A DNA stretch of 6,412 nt from Pyrinomonadaceae bacterium (GTDB lineage: Bacteria; Acidobacteriota; Blastocatellia; Pyrinomonadales; Pyrinomonadaceae): positions 1 to 6,412 of the forward strand of contig JAJAYR010000044.1 of the NCBI GenBank assembly GCA_026786155.1, written 5' to 3'. Positions 5,303 to 6,412 of this stretch are shown here, one piece after another. Every line of letters starts with the position of its first letter. Positions within the stretch are counted from its first letter, which is position 1. The position numbers and the translations under genes were made by a program. The notes under the pieces are model-generated. The model ran no database searches. It had not been told where the DNA came from and saw only the letters and a list, made by a program, of their open reading frames with translations.

Positions 5303-5695
5303 ATGAACGAACCAAAATGGCTTTTAGAAGAAACCGTTTATACCATTCAGAAACGCCAAATTGCGGAACACGGCGGAGGCGACGGTTTGCGCGATGAAGG
5401 ATTACTGTTATCGGCACTAGCGCGACCGCAAAATCTGTTGGCGTATAGCGAAGAAACGCCGGACATTTCCGCGCTTGCCGCTTCGTATGGTTTCGGAATA
5501 GCGAAAAACCATCCGTTCATTGACGGTAATAAACGCACGGCTTTGGTCGTCGCGCGAACTTTTTTGCTTCTCAACGGTTTTAGCTTGAATGCTTCTCAGG
5601 AAGAGAAATATCTAACTTTTCTCAAACTCGCCGAAGGGAATTTGAGCGAGGAAGAATTAGCGGCTTGGTTCAAAGAAAAAATCCAAGCCGCGTAA
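5303..5695 (+). CDS. doc: Doc-type toxin (Fic fold, death-on-curing family)
   Basis: A 130-residue protein, near the usual 125-130 of Doc. The signature HPFIDGNKR (residues 70-78) is the Fic/Doc motif; lysine in place of the Fic glycine (GNK rather than GNG) marks the Doc branch. P1 Doc phosphorylates elongation factor EF-Tu and halts translation. The N-terminal part also fits the family (GGGDGLRDEGLLLSALARPQ at 24-43), as does the helix after the motif (TALVVARTFLLLNGF). All motif residues needed for activity appear present, so the toxin looks intact. It follows the antitoxin stop by two bases, so the two are cotranscribed and probably coupled in translation; GGCGGA at 5291-5296 may serve as ribosome binding site. 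P1 Doc is paired with Phd, whereas here the partner is AbrB-type. It converges on the DAHP synthase gene with nine bases between stop codons and no terminator. Confidence 0.92.
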   Translation: MNEPKWLLEETVYTIQKRQIAEHGGGDGLRDEGLLLSALARPQNLLAYSEETPDISALAASYGFGIAKNHPFIDGNKRTALVVARTFLLLNGFSLNASQEEKYLTFLKLAEGNLSEEELAAWFKEKIQAA

Positions 5696-5704
5696 ATTTT
5701 CATA

Positions 5705-6412
5705 CTAAACCGCAACCGGCGACAACGCTTCGTGAATCGCCCGAACTTCCTGAAAAAGTTCCAGATATTGTTTCGGCGTTAAAGCCTGCGCTCCGTCGCA
5801 CAAGGCTTGGTCGGGATTTGAATGAACTTCGATAATCAGCCCGTCCGCGCCGACCGCGACACCCGCCCGCGCCATCGGGTTGACCATATAATTTCTGCCC
5901 GTGCCGTGCGACGGATCAACAATAACGGGCAGATGCGAAACATTGTGAATCGCCGGAACGATTGATAAATCCATCGTGTTTCGCGCGTGTGTGCCGAAAG
6001 TTCGGATGCCGCGCTCGCACAAAATCACATCGTAATTTCCTTCTGCCATAATATATTCGGCGGCAAGCAGCAATTCGTCGAGAGTCGCCGAAAGCCCACG
6101 TTTTAATAAAACGGGTTTGCGCGTTTTGCCGACGTATTTCAAAAGCGAAAAATTCTGCATATTGCGTGCGCCGATTTGAATGCAGTCGCCATATTTTTCG
6201 ACCAGATCAACGCCGCGCTCGTCCATCGCTTCGGTTACGATATTCAAACCGAACTGTTCGCGCACCTGCGCCAAAATCTGCAAGCCTTCTTCGCCCTTGC
6301 CTTGAAAAGCATACGGTGAAGTGCGCGGTTTGAACGCCCCGCCGCGGAAAAATTTCGCGCCGCTTTCCGCGACGGCTTCGGCGACGGAGAAAACCTGGTC
6401 GAAACTCTCAAT
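5705..6412 (-). CDS. aroF: 3-deoxy-7-phosphoheptulonate (DAHP) synthase, type I-beta, 5' end outside window
   Basis: The visible 235 residues are the C-terminal two thirds of DAHP synthase, which condenses phosphoenolpyruvate and erythrose 4-phosphate in the first step of the shikimate pathway to aromatic amino acids. The fragment begins IESFDQVF, directly after where the family's GPC metal-cysteine motif should be. Then come RGGAFKPRTSPYAFQG (about 23-38, substrate binding), VTEAMD, IGARNMQN (80-87), the KRG lysine (104), DPSHGTGR with metal histidine H169, IIEVH with E195, and D206 in the CDGAQAL stretch. These fit the I-beta subgroup (AroA/AroF of Bacillus and Thermotoga). Whether a chorismate mutase or ferredoxin-like regulatory domain sits at the N-terminus cannot be seen. 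The reading frame is unbroken to the window edge; the TTG at 6283 is not the true start. The stop is TAG (5705-5707). Confidence 0.95.
   Translation of the reverse strand: MESFDQVFSVAEAVAESGAKFFRGGAFKPRTSPYAFQGKGEEGLQILAQVREQFGLNIVTEAMDERGVDLVEKYGDCIQIGARNMQNFSLLKYVGKTRKPVLLKRGLSATLDELLLAAEYIMAEGNYDVILCERGIRTFGTHARNTMDLSIVPAIHNVSHLPVIVDPSHGTGRNYMVNPMARAGVAVGADGLIIEVHSNPDQALCDGAQALTPKQYLELFQEVRAIHEALSPVAV

Overview
The window looks like a chromosomal stretch of a mid-GC, free-living bacterium. Codon use, the secreted M1 metallopeptidase, the stand-alone Rad52-type annealing protein and heptanucleotide repeats would fit an Acidobacteriota (Blastocatellia-like) genome. That placement is an impression from family resemblance, not a computed one.

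Layout, left to right. Bases 1-236 carry no convincing gene but hold a compact element of nested inverted repeats (104-236). A small uncharacterised helical protein follows (245-649, +). Convergent with it is a gene for a secreted M1-family zinc aminopeptidase (668-2353, -), complete in every catalytic motif but interrupted by one in-frame TAA at codon 138. A strong terminator and further hairpins fill 2411-2568.

The centre is a divergent pair: a long gene joining a SWIM zinc finger to a Rad52/Rad22-type single-strand annealing domain (2574-3872, -), and an XRE-family repressor-like gene (4106-4504, +). The roughly 230 bp between them hold several short palindromes and direct repeats that look like operators. 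The arrangement recalls a locally controlled DNA-repair module, comparable in outline to the DdrA (Rad52-like) and DdrO (XRE repressor) partners of Deinococcus; this analogy is inference. A small four-helix membrane protein (4552-4953) lies downstream of the regulator, probably with its own promoter, and ends at a strong terminator.

An AbrB-type antitoxin and a Doc/Fic toxin follow (5073-5695, +), with a clear sigma70-like promoter whose -10 box is covered by a 7-4-7 palindrome. The right edge is the 3' part of a type I-beta DAHP synthase gene (5705-6412, -), the entry enzyme of the shikimate pathway, convergent with the toxin and cut by the window end.

The most unusual spot is the joint between the SWIM and Rad52 parts. 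The Rad52 part keeps its own Shine-Dalgarno and ATG inside the long frame. The linker upstream contains non-triplet heptanucleotide repeats and is bounded by a 10-bp direct repeat. Removing the 170 bp between the repeat copies on paper gives two ordinary adjacent genes, with a TAA four bases before the Rad52 ATG. This suggests a recent fusion by insertion, and possibly two protein forms.
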